From NCBI GenBank assembly GCA_003313425.1, contig NHZP01000023.1, positions 372,001-436,000 of the forward strand: a stretch of 64,000 nt of DNA. Direction: 5' to 3'. This stretch comes from Pseudopyrenochaeta lycopersici (lineage: Eukaryota > Ascomycota > Dothideomycetes > Pleosporales > Pseudopyrenochaetaceae). Shown here piece after piece: positions 32,774 through 45,495 of this stretch. The notes under the pieces were generated by a model. The model worked only from the letters and a program-made list of their open reading frames with translations. It made no database searches and was not told where the DNA came from. Both the position numbers and the translations under genes were made by a program. Each line of letters opens with the position of its first letter. Position 1 is the first letter of the stretch.

Positions 32774-35756
32774 AGCGAGCTCGACGTTTAAATGCAGTGT
32801 GGCAAATAGAGACCGTCGCAACGACTCACAAGATGTGTTGATAGGAAGGAAGTTGGACCGGGTATTGATTGGGAGAATTATGACTGATTGTCTAAGCAGC
32901 AGTTACGTAGTGGGTAGCTAAGCTTAGGCCAAGACCAGGGTCGGACGGGATGACGATCGCCTTCCAGAACAACTCGACGGCCCGCCAAATTGACATGGGA
33001 TTTGGCCATTTGCATTTGAAGTTGCTATGGCATTCAGGATGTGATAGTGCCCTCCTAGTATCAGTATATTCTCCTTGGCTAGTCAGTGGCCTCTTATCTA
33101 CTACCATAGCTGTTTGAACAGAATCGTCGAGTTCCAGCATCTGTCTTGCTGTATTCAATGTTATTTATTGCAAAACCATGAGTCCTGCATGTCGAGTAGA
33201 AGCCATTTACTCCTCAGAATCTCGCAGGTCTCAGGGTGTTCATTTCAAGCTTCTTCTTTTTATTCTGTGAGCACCGTGAAAGCCACCGTCCGAAGATGCA
33301 ATTGGCGTATCTCACCAGGGTTATCCCTGAGAATGCTTTGCACCGTTGGTATGTCCGTCTATGTCTTGCGCGTCATTGGTGGTCTCTTCCTTCAAGGTTT
33401 AAGGTCGCTTCAAAGCCACTGAAGATCCATTTTCGGGCTCACAAAGTACTGGCGCGGTGCTGGCTCTGATTCTGCTCGCTATCAGCTCCGAGCTCGTCTA
33501 TTTTCCGCCCGCTCGCGTTGACCACAAACCTCAGTAAATCACATGCAAACCTGCCTTTGACAATAGCATTTGATATACCGCTACATTAATCTACGCTTCG
33601 GCCGTAGGTGCAAATTTTTTGCCGTTCAATCTTCAACAGCCATGAACCACGAGGCAGTAGATGATGGCCTGGAATCACGAAAGGAAGTCTATTACAGCAC
33701 TTGCTAGATATAAACAGAAGTATTACTTCTCCAGACCTTTTCATACCATCAAATACTCTCATCAGTTCCGAACTCAATCCAATCACTTCCAATAGCTATG
33801 TCTACAGACCATACTGAAATCAAACTTCATGCGTCCTGCGCCTTCGAGAGTCTTCGCATCCTTTCGGCTGCCTGCTGCAGAGGCGACGATGTTCATGCCT
33901 GAGGCGGAAGGTGGGGGGAGTCGCACTGTCATCCTGGAGGTTTGTGCATTATGAATGATGTAATTCGCGATTCATTTGAAAAGGTTGTCGAAAGAAGTAT
34001 AGATGGTGGGACCCGATGGATGGATTTGGTCTAGGCGGATTGTGGGTTGTAGAAGTTTCAAAGTGTATTGGAATGCTTCTTATACACAACAACGCGTCTT
34101 CCTTTAGGTGGAGATAGCCTACAAATGTGTTCTGATAGTGACCGGCCCAGCCCTAACACAGTCGAAAACGCTTCGAGAAGCGTAGTACAACAACTGTCAC
34201 CCTTACTTTTAGCCAACCTGGCTTGTATGACCTGAAGCTTGTCTCGAATACGAAATGGGAACACATCTGTATTTAGCATGCAACGGCCCGCTGCCAATAT
34301 TTGCTCGTACTCTTTGCAGATACCAAGCTTATTGGCGGGCAATTATCGTGTACTGATATTTACAGCCTCAGGGTCTCCCTTCCCCAGCAGCCTCATGCGT
34401 GGCTCTCGCTACTGCACACCCTCTGCGACGGGAGTTTCGGATCTGTCGTCAGCGCGACACACCCTCAGAGGATGGACGTTGGACTCGTGACATTCCATAC
34501 ATGGATGGAAGGCTGCAAGATCGGCGCGGGATGACCTCGATGTGCGACGGCCCGCTCTGCACAGCACTCGCCACAATGTGAGACGCGACAATATCTGGCA
34601 TGTGACAGCTCAGACAACGACTCCAACGTTCCGGAGCTCTCACAGCACTGATCATGTCGAGAGTTAGCTGGAAACCCCCGAGCGATGGTGCCAGGATTAT
34701 GCTGGCTAACTGGCAGGGATGTGGCGGCAAAAGTGCGTCGTAGTGCACGGCTCCCATCAGCCGTGATAGGCTGGAAGATGCATCGCTTCCCCGTATCACG
34801 GCGGTTAACTGTGAATTCCATCTGTGAGCTGCGGCTGCACGAAGGGCCGCCAGGCCGAGAAATCGGTCGCGATGAGGGCGTCGAAGGTTTCGAGAAGACG
34901 GTCTCCCACGTTGCTCGACATGTTTTGCCCGGGTAGGCAGCAGAGAGACAAGCATCAGCAGCGCAGTTTGCTATGGATAATGTGCCCTTGGCTATTTTCG
35001 TGTGACACAGTGCTGCTCAGCGATGAGGCAAAGGGCTTCATTGGCTGGATGGAGGAGAACCCACTCGCCCATGTAGGTGTGCAGCGTGGAGGTGAATGTC
35101 CTTGGGCCTGGCCAGTGCTGGGCGGCGAGAGAGGCTAGGCCGAAGTGGTGCTAGAGGTGAATTGAGCTGCAATTGGACGAATCCCCCATAAAGCAGCCCC
35201 TGTCACTCTGGAGTGGCCGTTTTCGCACCGCCCCCGGCCCAGCTGGCAGAGTATCCGCGACTTGAGCGCGCTGTTCTGCATCTACATCCATCAGAGCGCA
35301 TCGCAGACGCAGACGCGCTGTCATACCAGTGAGCAAGATCCCGTGTCGTCCAAATAGACGGTTGTTGTGGAGCATTTGGCGCTGATGACGGTCAAAGACG
35401 GCGTCTCATTTCCGCCCGCGTTAGCGAACCAGCCTCATCCCAAGCACCGATCCAAGCTCCCCCTACACTTCTCCTCGACCCATCCTCGACAATAGCGACT
35501 TCCCCATCTCTGCGACGCAGCGATCGCTCCTTCCATCTCGCGCGTCTCCGAAGCAATTGCGCCTGCCCCGTGCCATTGCCGACTGGGAACCAGCAACTGG
35601 CGCACGCCGGCCCACCGTCAGCTACCGCACCCTCCGACCCACGAGGCAACTCCACCACGCGACCGCCCTAGGAAGACTCCCGCTTCACGCAAAAGGCCTA
35701 TCCTTCGTGCCCTCGGATATCGCGCCCCGCCCAGCTGAGGCCCTTCCAGCGCAGCC
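32774..35756. other. Long divergent intergenic region, no gene recognised
   Basis: About 3 kb between SDS22 (minus) and the PSR-type phosphatase (plus). Many short overlapping frames on both strands, none with a domain. The last 350 bases are C-rich with CTCC and CGCC runs, as expected of the leader and promoter of the phosphatase gene. A short gene with several introns cannot be excluded. Confidence 0.45.
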
Positions 35757-37709
35757 ATGAGCACCGAGGCCACGCCGGTCCCTGTTGACGCAATTCGCCC
35801 GTCGACCGAGAAGCCAGCCCCAAGCCTGGGCTCGTCTGAACAGCCCAACGGCACCGGTATGTGACGATACTGACATGGGCAGAGTCTGCTCACCCACACA
35901 TTCCAACGCATTACCACTGACTTGTCCGAGCAGCTCCACAAGGCACCCTTGCCTCCAATACAATCGTTCCACCTCGGTCATCGTCCCGAGGACCATCAAC
36001 AGACGACGCCGGTGAAGGCGACTCCAAGCAGAAACGCTCGCTCTTGAACGTTCCTCGTTCTGGCTCACAGTCCATTGAAGCGCAGACTCCTACCACTGGC
36101 TTGAGCGGAGTGACTGCCGCAGACTCTGAAAGCATCGGGCGGGGCTCCAAACACTCAAAGCGCAGCTTCATGAATAAGCGACGGGCAGGAAGTACCGCGA
36201 GCAGCAAACGCTCGCAGCAGCGTGCTGCTGCCGCGGAGAAGGGCGACCAGGTGCCACCAGTGCCATCCCAAGCAAACCGTGAGGGCTCCACAAGGAGCAA
36301 ATCGCGAAAGGCCGGCGGCCTGCTTTCCTGCCTGCCTTGCTTTGCACCAAAAGAGTCTCGCACAGCAGGAGATGCCACTCCTCCAGAGAACGTTAAGCAA
36401 GCTCAGAAGGTGCCCACCGGACGGACATCGCAATCAACGCCAGTGAAGAAGCAGGACCACCACGTCGTTGAGTCAAGTAACATTGACTCGAAAGATCCGC
36501 TGGACGAAAAGGCAGGTGCCGGAACGTATAGCTCAGGAGCTGCCGAGAAGCCCAACAACGGCGACGGCACAGCTGAACGGCCATCTCAGGACAGCCGGCC
36601 CCAGATTGTGACAAGAAGTTCATCCAAGAGACAACAGCAAGCAGAGCAAACTTTGCCGCTCCAGCCTGGCATGCTACAAACAACACAACCTCAGATCAGC
36701 ATCACAAACCCCACGCCCGGCACCACACCAATCCTGCCAAGACCTTCGGCTGAGCAGGCGCGCATAATAGAAGACCAGACTCCGGAGCAGAAGCAGATTG
36801 ATACTGACATTGAGATGAAGGATGTACCGATTTCCACCGACGACGTACTCCATGCGGCTGAAGAGCCGAGCGCAAATGCAGCGCAACCTGAACATCCCAA
36901 GATCGATCTTCCTCCCCCACCTCCACTCGAACAGAGACAGGAGGCAGTCCAAAGCCAGACAGCAGACTTGTCCGAGGTTTCTGAGCCGCAGAAATTCCTC
37001 CTTGGCCCAATTGCCCCGAGATTTCAAGGAAAGAAGTGTTTGGTTCTCGATCTAGATGAGACCTTGGTTCACAGCAGCTTTAAGGTATGCCATTGGAACA
37101 GTGACTTGTGATCGAGATGTTAGTCTCTCTAACCAACCGCTAGATATTGCATCAAGCCGACTTCACCATTCCTGTCGAGATTGAGGGACAATATCACAAT
37201 GTGTATGTCATCAAACGACCGGGCGTTGACCAATTCATGAAGAGAGTCGGCGAATTGTATGAAGTCGTTGTGTTCACTGCATCTGTGTCAAAGGTACGTA
37301 GCGATTACTGAAGACGTCCAAACCAGTTCTAACAATCGCAGTACGGTGACCCTCTCCTGGACCAACTCGACATCCACGGCGTTGTACACCACCGGCTTTT
37401 CCGTGAAAGTTGTTACAATCATCAGGGTAACTATGTAAAGGTATGCTTCTCCACACCCGATCGTCCATCTACATCAAATCCTAACATATCCTGCAGGACC
37501 TCTCGCAAATCGGCCGCGATCTAAAGGACACCATTATCATCGACAACTCGCCCACGTCTTACATTTTCCACCCGCAACATGCCGTTCCAATCAGCAGCTG
37601 GTTCTCTGACGCCCATGACAATGAACTGCTCGATCTGATACCTGTCCTCGAGGACCTCGCTGGCAACCAAGTTAGCGACGTTAGTCTGGTTCTTGATGTT
37701 GCGCTGTGA
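35757..37709 (+). CDS. PSR1: PSR-type FCP/SCP phosphatase (HAD family)
   Basis: Exons 35757-35856, 35934-37084, 37144-37293, 37342-37440 and 37497-37709 give 570 aa. The C-terminal ~185 residues are an FCP1-homology phosphatase domain. The catalytic DxDxT motif is [16 protein letters not shown]; later HAD motifs are [17 protein letters not shown] and [16 protein letters not shown]. The N-terminal ~380 residues are low-complexity and rich in Ser, Gln and Pro. Within them, [10 protein letters not shown] (about residue 135) resembles the cysteine pair that anchors yeast Psr1/Psr2 to the plasma membrane, but here it is internal rather than at the very N-terminus. In yeast, Psr phosphatases act with Whi2 in stress and nutrient signalling. 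All introns are GT-AG and 48-77 nt. Confidence 0.9.
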
Positions 37710-38911
37710 GTGCTGCAACGAAAAGTTGAAGAGGATACCCCCTGCACAGAACCCGGTTACCGCCCAACATAACCTATTCGTATGATCGCACTCCTCCCTT
37801 TAGAGGGGTTTGAGGTCGTAGTCTTCTAATCAGCTTTGTAATTTGCATCAAAGAGGCGGATGGTCTGGAACACATGTCGAAGCGCGACCGAGAGAACCTA
37901 AATTTGGGCCGTAGTTTCCAGTGTGTTATTGAGATCAACATCCGGATGCCACAAAAGGAGCTCTGGTGTTCTGGTCGATGGGAAATGGAGTGCATTGCTT
38001 GTCCTTGAAAAAGTAGTCCGAGAAAGAGTTGTAATATTGGCACATACATACCCCATACCCCCATTTTACCGTTCAGCACGGCTGAGCTTTTCTATCAATA
38101 TCGTTTCCTATGTATATCCATAGTTTTTTCCTTGGTCTAGCATTGCTGGCGGGCACAAGCATCATCTTTTTCTTCTGCCGCACTGGAAGCGTGCATCACT
38201 GTATCGAAAGCCCTTCTCCTTGTCGTTCTTGCTTGTACTTCTTGGCTCGGGCTTTGTGGATGGAAGGAAGCTGCTTGTGGGGATGTGAGTAGCGGCTTGT
38301 TGATACGAAGAGGTTTCAGGTCAGAAGCAGGAGATAGGGATTAGGGAAATACAATGCTCAGATCGATCTCATGTCTCCACTAGTGATTGTGAGATGCGCG
38401 TTGATCTAGATATTGGATTTGACGCACATGCCAATTCGAGAATTATAACGACCATCTAGCTTGACATTTCGAGTTCAGAGCCGTAAATGCCAACCTCAAA
38501 GTCATGCCAATCCGCTTTTTAATACCATATCCTATTACTCAATACCATCACATGTTTGTTCATGATGTTGGCCCTTGCACACAAACAATAGAAGTCTTGG
38601 CGTTCACATGCAGAAGTCAACGTGGGTAACGCATGACTCGTACGACCACTCACCTTTCATAGCCGCCAAAAGCGACACACGACAAAGCCGGATTGGATTA
38701 CGTCGGATGTGCGCCACGCCTGCAGCTGTCGATTTTGGGAAGTGTGCTACTCTATTGCTTTGTGTCTCTCACACCAAATTACAGTAAGCTGGCCTACATT
38801 TATTCGCTGGCTTCGCTGGGCTCGCCTTCTCGCTTCACAAGCTCTCGGGCATATTTGACGGCATACATGGCCCGGTGATACGACACAAGCAAGACCCATC
38901 AAATCGCAGTA
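37710..38911. other. Intergenic
   Basis: About 1.2 kb between two plus-strand genes. A 60-codon frame at 38110-38292 starts with a signal-like hydrophobic stretch and ends close to a GTGAGT donor, but I cannot find a believable second exon. Otherwise AT-rich promoter DNA. Confidence 0.45.
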
Positions 38912-40116
38912 ATGGAGAAGTATAGCCAATTCCGCGACAAAGGTATGGATACGTCACCTCTTCCACAACTCTGCGCAAGGGCTTCAGAAGCTGACAGCAA
39001 ATAACTAGGCACTGCAATAGCGCCCTTCCTTCCTGTCCCTGCCCCGCCGTCAAGCTTCCTTTCGACACCCTTTCACTTTTTTCTCTTCGTCTTCCGCCTG
39101 CCCTTCGTGGTGTCGGTGTCGTTCCTGTATTTCTGTATTTTGGAATGGATACCCGTGGGTTCTGCGATAAAGTATGTAGTGCTCTGGCTGATGTTGGGGA
39201 TTCCGGGGGTGTGGTGGGTTGATTTGCAGGTTGATGGCGTGAAAAGAGGGTACGTTCAGCCCATGCTTATTCATATATGTTCATGAAAAATCTTGGAGGA
39301 TACAAGGACTTATTTGTGAACAGCCAGCTACACTCAGCGAAAGACAACCTACCGAAAGCTGGCACAATCATTGCTTCTTCATTTACATCACCGCTCGACC
39401 CCCTCTACCTGGCCGCTATCTTCCAGCCCATTTTCACGCGCGCATACCCAAATTCTCGCAAGGTCGAACGCATAACCCTCTTCCGTGCCATTCTCCTCGC
39501 TTTTTCGGCCCCGAAGCTGGCTCCTCGCGACGAGTCGAAGCTCGTCACACTCAAGCAGCTCACCGACGACAACCCGAATAAGATAATAGCAGTCTTCCCC
39601 GAGACCACCACGACAAATGGTCGAGGCATACTGCCTTTGGCTCCAAGCTTGCTGAGCGCCGGAGGGGACACGAAGATTTACCCTGTCAACTTGAGGTACA
39701 CACCACAAGATATCACAACTCCTGTTCCAGGTGGATATTTCTCCTGGTTCTGGCGCCTCCTCTCCAAGCCCACACATCAGATGCGCGTCCGCATCGCAAC
39801 TCGAATCTACAACAGCAAGAGCCAAGACTCACCCTCCAAATCCACCCTAATGCGAGATAAAGCCACCGGGACTGGATACGATACGAACATCTTCGATCAG
39901 CCAGACTTCAGAAACGGACTGGGCGGGAAGCACGGATATGACGGCATGGGAGTCGAAGTGGGAGATGGCGAGGGTGCCGGCATTAGTACAGATGAGCAGA
40001 GAGTGCTGGATAGGATTGCTGAAGATCTTGCACGTTTGGGAAGAGTGAAGAGGGTTGGTTTGGGTGTGGAGGAGAAAATTGAGTTTGTCAAAGTTTGGGG
40101 AAAGAGGAAGCGGTAG
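38912..40116 (+). CDS. LOA1: LOA1/VPS66-like lysophosphatidate acyltransferase
   Basis: Exons 38912-38942, 39009-39249 and 39324-40116 give 354 aa. The N-terminus MEKYSQFRDKGTAIAPFLP is typical of the fungal LOA1/VPS66 group. It is followed by two hydrophobic segments (FHFFLFVFRLPFVVSVSFLY and IKYVVLWLMLGIPGVWWVDL). A PlsC-type catalytic region follows: IIASSFTSPLDPLYLAAIF in place of the usual NHxxxxD block, and FPETTTTNGRGILP for the FPEGT block. In yeast, Loa1 is a lysophosphatidic acid acyltransferase that prefers oleoyl-CoA and affects lipid droplets and vacuolar sorting. The replacement of the HxxxxD histidine by Ser is seen directly, and seems shared by this group as far as I know. The C-terminal ~90 residues are charged. 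Confidence 0.83.
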
Positions 40117-40987
40117 AGGTTGAAACGATAGTACAATGCCACATATTTGCAAGGGGAGATGCATGCAGAATTCCAGAGTTGTAGATGCCATCAGACAACT
40201 GTATCAGTGTTTATCTCAATAGTACTGCATCATACTCAGTATCTACTGTGATCATTTTCTCCAGCTTGCGAAAGAGTTACAGCTGGTACTAAGCATGGTG
40301 CAAAACTGAGCAGCTAGATACACAATAGAGAATTAATCTGAGGGGTGTAAGTTTTGCGGATATTGAAAGCCGATAATTTGGGCAGCGAGGCTTAGTGTTT
40401 TGATCTGCAGATTTGTATTTCAAGATGCACTTTGATGTCTTCACAGTTAGATCTCGTTTGCCAACTCCAACGCGATGTATCAGACCGCGTCTACACGCTG
40501 GAAGTGTGGCCCGTCTCGTTTCAGCATGCAACTGAAGCGGTCCACTCGAATGCACCTCTCACATGTGAGGAGACCCTGTTTTTGCAGTCAAGACCTTCGC
40601 GAGGCTGGACAGTGCAGGGAGTTGGTATCTCTTATAGGTAATTTTACGCGTCGAATACAATCTTGTAACCTCATCCCACATATCATATACATGGCCGATA
40701 TATCAATTGCTTCGGAGAGATTTCGAGGTCCATAGTTGCGACAACGGACAAGCGCCTGGGTGGATAAGGGTACGACATGCGCCTAGCCCAAATCGACGTT
40801 GGGGCAACAGCAGGGATCCTGGCGAAGCCTTCTGTGTTTACCGTCCGAGCTTTGGCCCAAACAATCGCACATTGAACTCCAGCAACACCAATCTACAACA
40901 CTGACGACGCGCTTGTGCTGTTTACCGCAACGTAGCATGCTTTGGTGATATTCTTGTTTCTTGAGGATCCCGTCAGACTACAACGCC
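40117..40987. other. Intergenic, LOA1 3' end and kinesin promoter
   Basis: Between two plus-strand genes. No frame above 90 codons and no domain. Confidence 0.5.
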
Positions 40988-43900
40988 ATGGACTCTGCGA
41001 ATGAGAATTCGGTATGTCTCCCTACCTGCCATGCTAAATGCTGTCGCAAGTCTGACCTGTATGTCACAATGTAGGGCTTCGTCAAGCGTTCAGGCTTGAA
41101 GCCGCCCGCAACTATAAAACAATTCAATTCGCCACCTCGCGCTCTCAATGAGTTGCACGACTCTGGAATGAACGCGCGCAGTGCAATGTTGCCCTCCGGC
41201 ACGACAAAGCACAAGCCGTCTGGCTGTAAACTTCCTATCCCTACATCTTGTGAGCCGGACAGGCCACTGACCTCCGCAGTGCCCGAACCTGCCTTCAAAC
41301 GCAAAACCCTCGCAGAGCAAGCCGGCGAGCCGTACACCCGAAAGCTCGCCGCGCCGCCCGCTTCGCGCCCAGTCACCAATACTGTCAAAGGGACAATTGC
41401 GCGTGGATTGGCAGCGTCTACATCGCGTGCGATGCCCAAGCCCACTGCTAGGCATCCTTCTGCGCCTGCCTTTGGTAGCAGCCTGGGCGCGGGCTCGAAA
41501 ACGTCAAGTACAAATGCGAGACCGAAATCCGCATACGGCCAATACAATGGCCACGCTCGAAGTAAATCACATCACCAGGGCATGCGTCCCGCCACATCGA
41601 TGAGGCAACGTGAAGAAGATTACGATGACGACAGTGAAGCGGAGCGCAAAGGTGTGCAACCATTTCATATCCCTACAAATCCCGCAGAAACTCCAAGTGT
41701 GCCGAAGAAGGCGCAATCAGCCCCAAAGAAGCGTCCAAAATCTTTCATTCAAGCCCCAAAGCAATTCTTTCATATGTCAGCTCCACGATCAGTCTCATTT
41801 CCTTCCAACTTTCGCACGGTCACTCCAGTCATCGAAAACACCGCGAACACCGATTGCAACGAAGTCTGCAGCGGCTTTGAGGCGCTCACATTGGGCGAAT
41901 CGAACGCAGGCAACTGTGGCAGTCGAGCTGGAGGTGGCATGGCTTCTGGCAAGGAGGCGAACCCTTTTATTACAGCAAAGAAACCTCATTCTCACCTTCC
42001 TCAACCCACCCACACCCCCGTACGACAACTCGCAGATCATACGCCCTTTAGGCCACCTTCTTCCACACCAAGGAAGCAAGCTCCCTTTCTGAATAGATTC
42101 ACTAACGACCGCTGTCCAGATTTTTATAACGAGCGAATGGAGGCCATGGAGCGCGACTTTCGGATGTTTAAAGAGCAAATGGAAGGCGATGTGCGACAAG
42201 CTACCGATTATAAAGACTCAATTCAACAACTTCAGAATCGAGGTATGTCTGAAAATTGCAAGCTCGCTCGCCATAAGGGCGTCTTCCCTACTTGGTTTTG
42301 TAGTGCCCATGACTAATATTGCAACCTTGCAGTCACCGAACTTGAAGCCATCCGCGCTCGTCTAGAGGTGGTCAACAAGGGCTTGGAGTCGGAGCTTGAT
42401 GATACGAGGAGTTGCCTAAAGTCAGTCAAGATGGAGCTCGAGATGAATCAACAGAAACATTCCTACGAAGTAGATGACTTCCGACGCAAACTTCGCAACG
42501 AAGTCGAAGATCTAGAATCTCGACATCGAAAAGAGACAGACCGAATGCAAAGAGAACAGGAAGATGCAGAGACCAAAGTTCGGAAGGAACTCGAAGCAAG
42601 GATTGACAAGCTGCTCAAGGAGCATAGTGAGGAGCTAGCGGGGCTGCGCAAAAAGCTCGATGCCGATAGCGAAGCAGAACGAAGCCAGCGGATGCAGGAA
42701 GCACAAAAGATAGAAACCGAATATGCCTCGAAGTTACGAACAGCTGCGCTCGACGCAGATGCTAAGCAGCGCGAGGTACAGCTCGTACAGGGTGAGCTGA
42801 TCAACGTCAAATCCGAGCTAGACCGTGAGACGAGCCTCCGGACGGGACTTCAAGTGCAGCTGACAGAGGCCACAACGCAGAACTTGGTTCTGGACGCATC
42901 GAACAAAGCAATGAAAGAGAAGATTGACTTTCTAGAATCTGACAGCCAGGCGCAGTCACAGGCTTTCAACGATCTCCACCAGCGAATGCAGGATGCCATC
43001 GAAGCAGCTGAACGAGCGCATGACAAATTGCGGCAGGAGGAGACGCTGCGACGGAAACTATTCAACCAAGTCCAAGAACTCAAGGGCAACATTAGGGTTA
43101 TGTGCCGTGTGCGGCCGCCTCATGATTCAGAATCCGACCCGGCGCAGATCTCCTTCCCGGATTTCGACACGGACAGCAAAGAAGTTTCTGTCCTTGGTCC
43201 TAACAAGCAAAGTGCAATGGGTAAAGACACAACCACTGCTTATGCATACTCATTCGATCGTGTATTTGGGCCTGCGTCCCAGAATGGCGAGGTCTTCGAG
43301 GAAATCAGTCAGCTTGTCCAGAGTGCTCTCGATGGCTACAACGTCTGTATCTTCTGCTATGGCCAGACTGGATCTGGCAAGACATATACCATGTCATCGA
43401 TCGATGGGATGATCCCGCGTGCAACAGCCCAAATATGGGACGAAGCGCAACGGCTCCAAGAGAAAGGCTGGCGCTACAAGATGGAAGGGTCTTTTGTCGA
43501 GGTCTACAACGAAACATACAACGACCTTCTTGGTCGCTCTGAGGACATCGATAAAAAGAAAGTCGAAGTTCGACATGATCCAGCGAAAAAGCAAACATAC
43601 CTTGAGAACACGGTGAGCGTTCCACTGAGTGGCCCGGATAGTGTCGACAAGATTCTTGAAACAGCTAGCAAAAACAGAACTGTGGCTGCGACCAAGGCGA
43701 ACATGCGCTCCAGCCGAAGCCATTCCGTCTTTATTCTAAAGCTAGTGGGCACAAACGAGATAACTGGTGAGAGGAGCGAAGGAACATTGAATCTCGTTGA
43801 CCTTGCTGGATCTGAAAGGCTAGAGCACTCCAAAGTTGAGGGTGCACGACTCAAGGAGACACAAAACATCAACAAGAGCTTGAGTTGCCTGGGAGACGTC

Positions 43901-44192
43901 ATCAACGCTCTTGGATCCGCGAAGGAAGGTGCACATGTTCCATACCGGAATTCAAAGGTACGTTACAATGCCATATCTATTGGTCAACATTTGAGCTAAT
44001 TGCCCGTAGTTGACATACCTCCTCCAATACTCCCTTGGTGGTAACTCAAAAACACTCATGTTCGTCATGGTCAGCCCACTCCAGGCGCATCTACAAGAGA
44101 CGATTACAAGTCTGAAATTCGCAACAAAGGTGCACAACACGCACATAGGTACAGCGAAGAAGCAGACACGAACAACGACAGCGCTCAATTAG
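40988..44192 (+). CDS. klpA: Kinesin-14, C-terminal motor (KlpA/Kar3 type)
   Basis: Exons 40988-41011, 41075-42242, 42333-43957 and 44010-44192 give 999 aa. The layout is that of a minus-end-directed kinesin-14. A basic, Ser/Pro-rich tail (about residues 1-400) can bind microtubules. A long coiled coil rich in Glu, Lys, Arg and Leu follows (about 400-660). The C-terminal motor starts with the kinesin-14 neck and first strand, LKGNIRVMCRVRPP. Motor motifs are CYGQTGSGKTYTM (P-loop), SSRSHSVF (switch I) and LVDLAGSER (switch II). These motors cross-link spindle microtubules and pull towards minus ends, opposing kinesin-5. The first exon codes only eight residues. The last exon gives LTYLLQYSLGGNSKTLM, which completes the motor, plus a short tail. 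Confidence 0.94.
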
Positions 44193-45495
44193 AAGCAGAA
44201 GAAAGTCGTCATAGGTATGGAGAGGTCGATGTGGGGTACGGCTTTGGTGTTCAGTTTGTGTGTATCCTCGGCGGCGATCTTTGAAGTGTTCAAGGTCGGC
44301 TTGCTCTGTCCTTTTCTGGCGTAATGATATGGTAGGTTTATGCGTTGGCCGGTTCAGTCTCAGGCAATCATTGCGCAATGCGCTCCGCTTCGACTTGGTG
44401 TCTGTGAGTCATCTTCGGAGTTGCAATAGTTTCGGGTAGCAAACAAACTTATGACCACAATCACGACCACTCGCCCATGCACGTGTCTACTCTGCATTGA
44501 CCATAGTCTATTGAAGGTGCCATGAAGGGATCTGGTTGTCCAAGCATATCAGAGCATGCTGTCCCGTCCCGTATTCAGCATCGCATTGCACCACACGGAG
44601 CATTTCCCGCCTGTTCCCGTGTTAGCTCCACCCGCAAAAAAGTTACACGAAACAGGCGGAACCGGGGTTTCGGCCCCCAATCATGGGCAGCTTTCCCGCT
44701 GTCGAAATGTGTCTGCGTTCCACACCAAAGTCTGAAGTTGCCAGATCAAGTATGCCTGGGCCGCTGTCAACCGCGTTGTGGAACGAGTGGGGGGAAAAAG
44801 TGATACAAGGGGCGGGATGAAATGGGGCCGAAGTTTGGCGCTAAGGGGTGGAATGCTTCGGCGGGATGGATCAGGAGATGGACATTGGGGAAGGTGGGGA
44901 ATGGACGAGTAGTACGGAAGCTTGAGAGGAATACGGCGCCAATAGATGCAGATGAAGTAAGTTGGTAATGATGATCATGGAAAACCGTTGGGGGGTTCGT
45001 CGAAGTGCGCAGCCTTACAGCACGTGTTTCTGCTACCCCACCCCTTTCTTCACACAACACATGGTTTTTCCCGAAAGCGTAATGTTGGAACCCCGCATGG
45101 CTGAAATCGTTTGCCTAGAATGAGACGTGGTCGGGGAATGGTGACTCTGGAAACGAGAGTATGGGTTCAGAATTGACCTCGAAAGGTCCTTTGCGAAGAT
45201 TTATTGGTTCAAGTCAAAGTCATTTCCGGTGCCCATGGGTGATTGAAGTAAAATGTGTCCTAGGGGAACAAGGCGTTTATGTCAGATACAGTGACAGATA
45301 TGATGGAGCAATAATAATAGTGATCATCATTAGTATACTCACCCATTGTGAGTAAACATTCAAGTTTAACATTTCAAGCATGTAATTCATGTCCTCATGA
45401 TTAACATGTTAATCTGTTTATAACGCAGGCCAACAAACACTCAGAAGACCACCAATACCATCTTTCCGGTCAATAATTCTAGCTACCTCACTGGC
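44193..45495. other. Intergenic between convergent genes
   Basis: About 1.3 kb between the 3' ends of the kinesin (plus) and the Mte1-like gene (minus). AT-rich near 45290-45430. Short frames only. Confidence 0.5.

Noticed and set aside
38110..38292. 60-codon frame with a signal-like start
   Set aside because: No second exon and no similarity; not enough to call a gene.
43504..43905. 133-codon open frame on the minus strand
   Set aside because: Lies within the kinesin motor coding region; Leu/Ser-rich shadow of a charged sequence.
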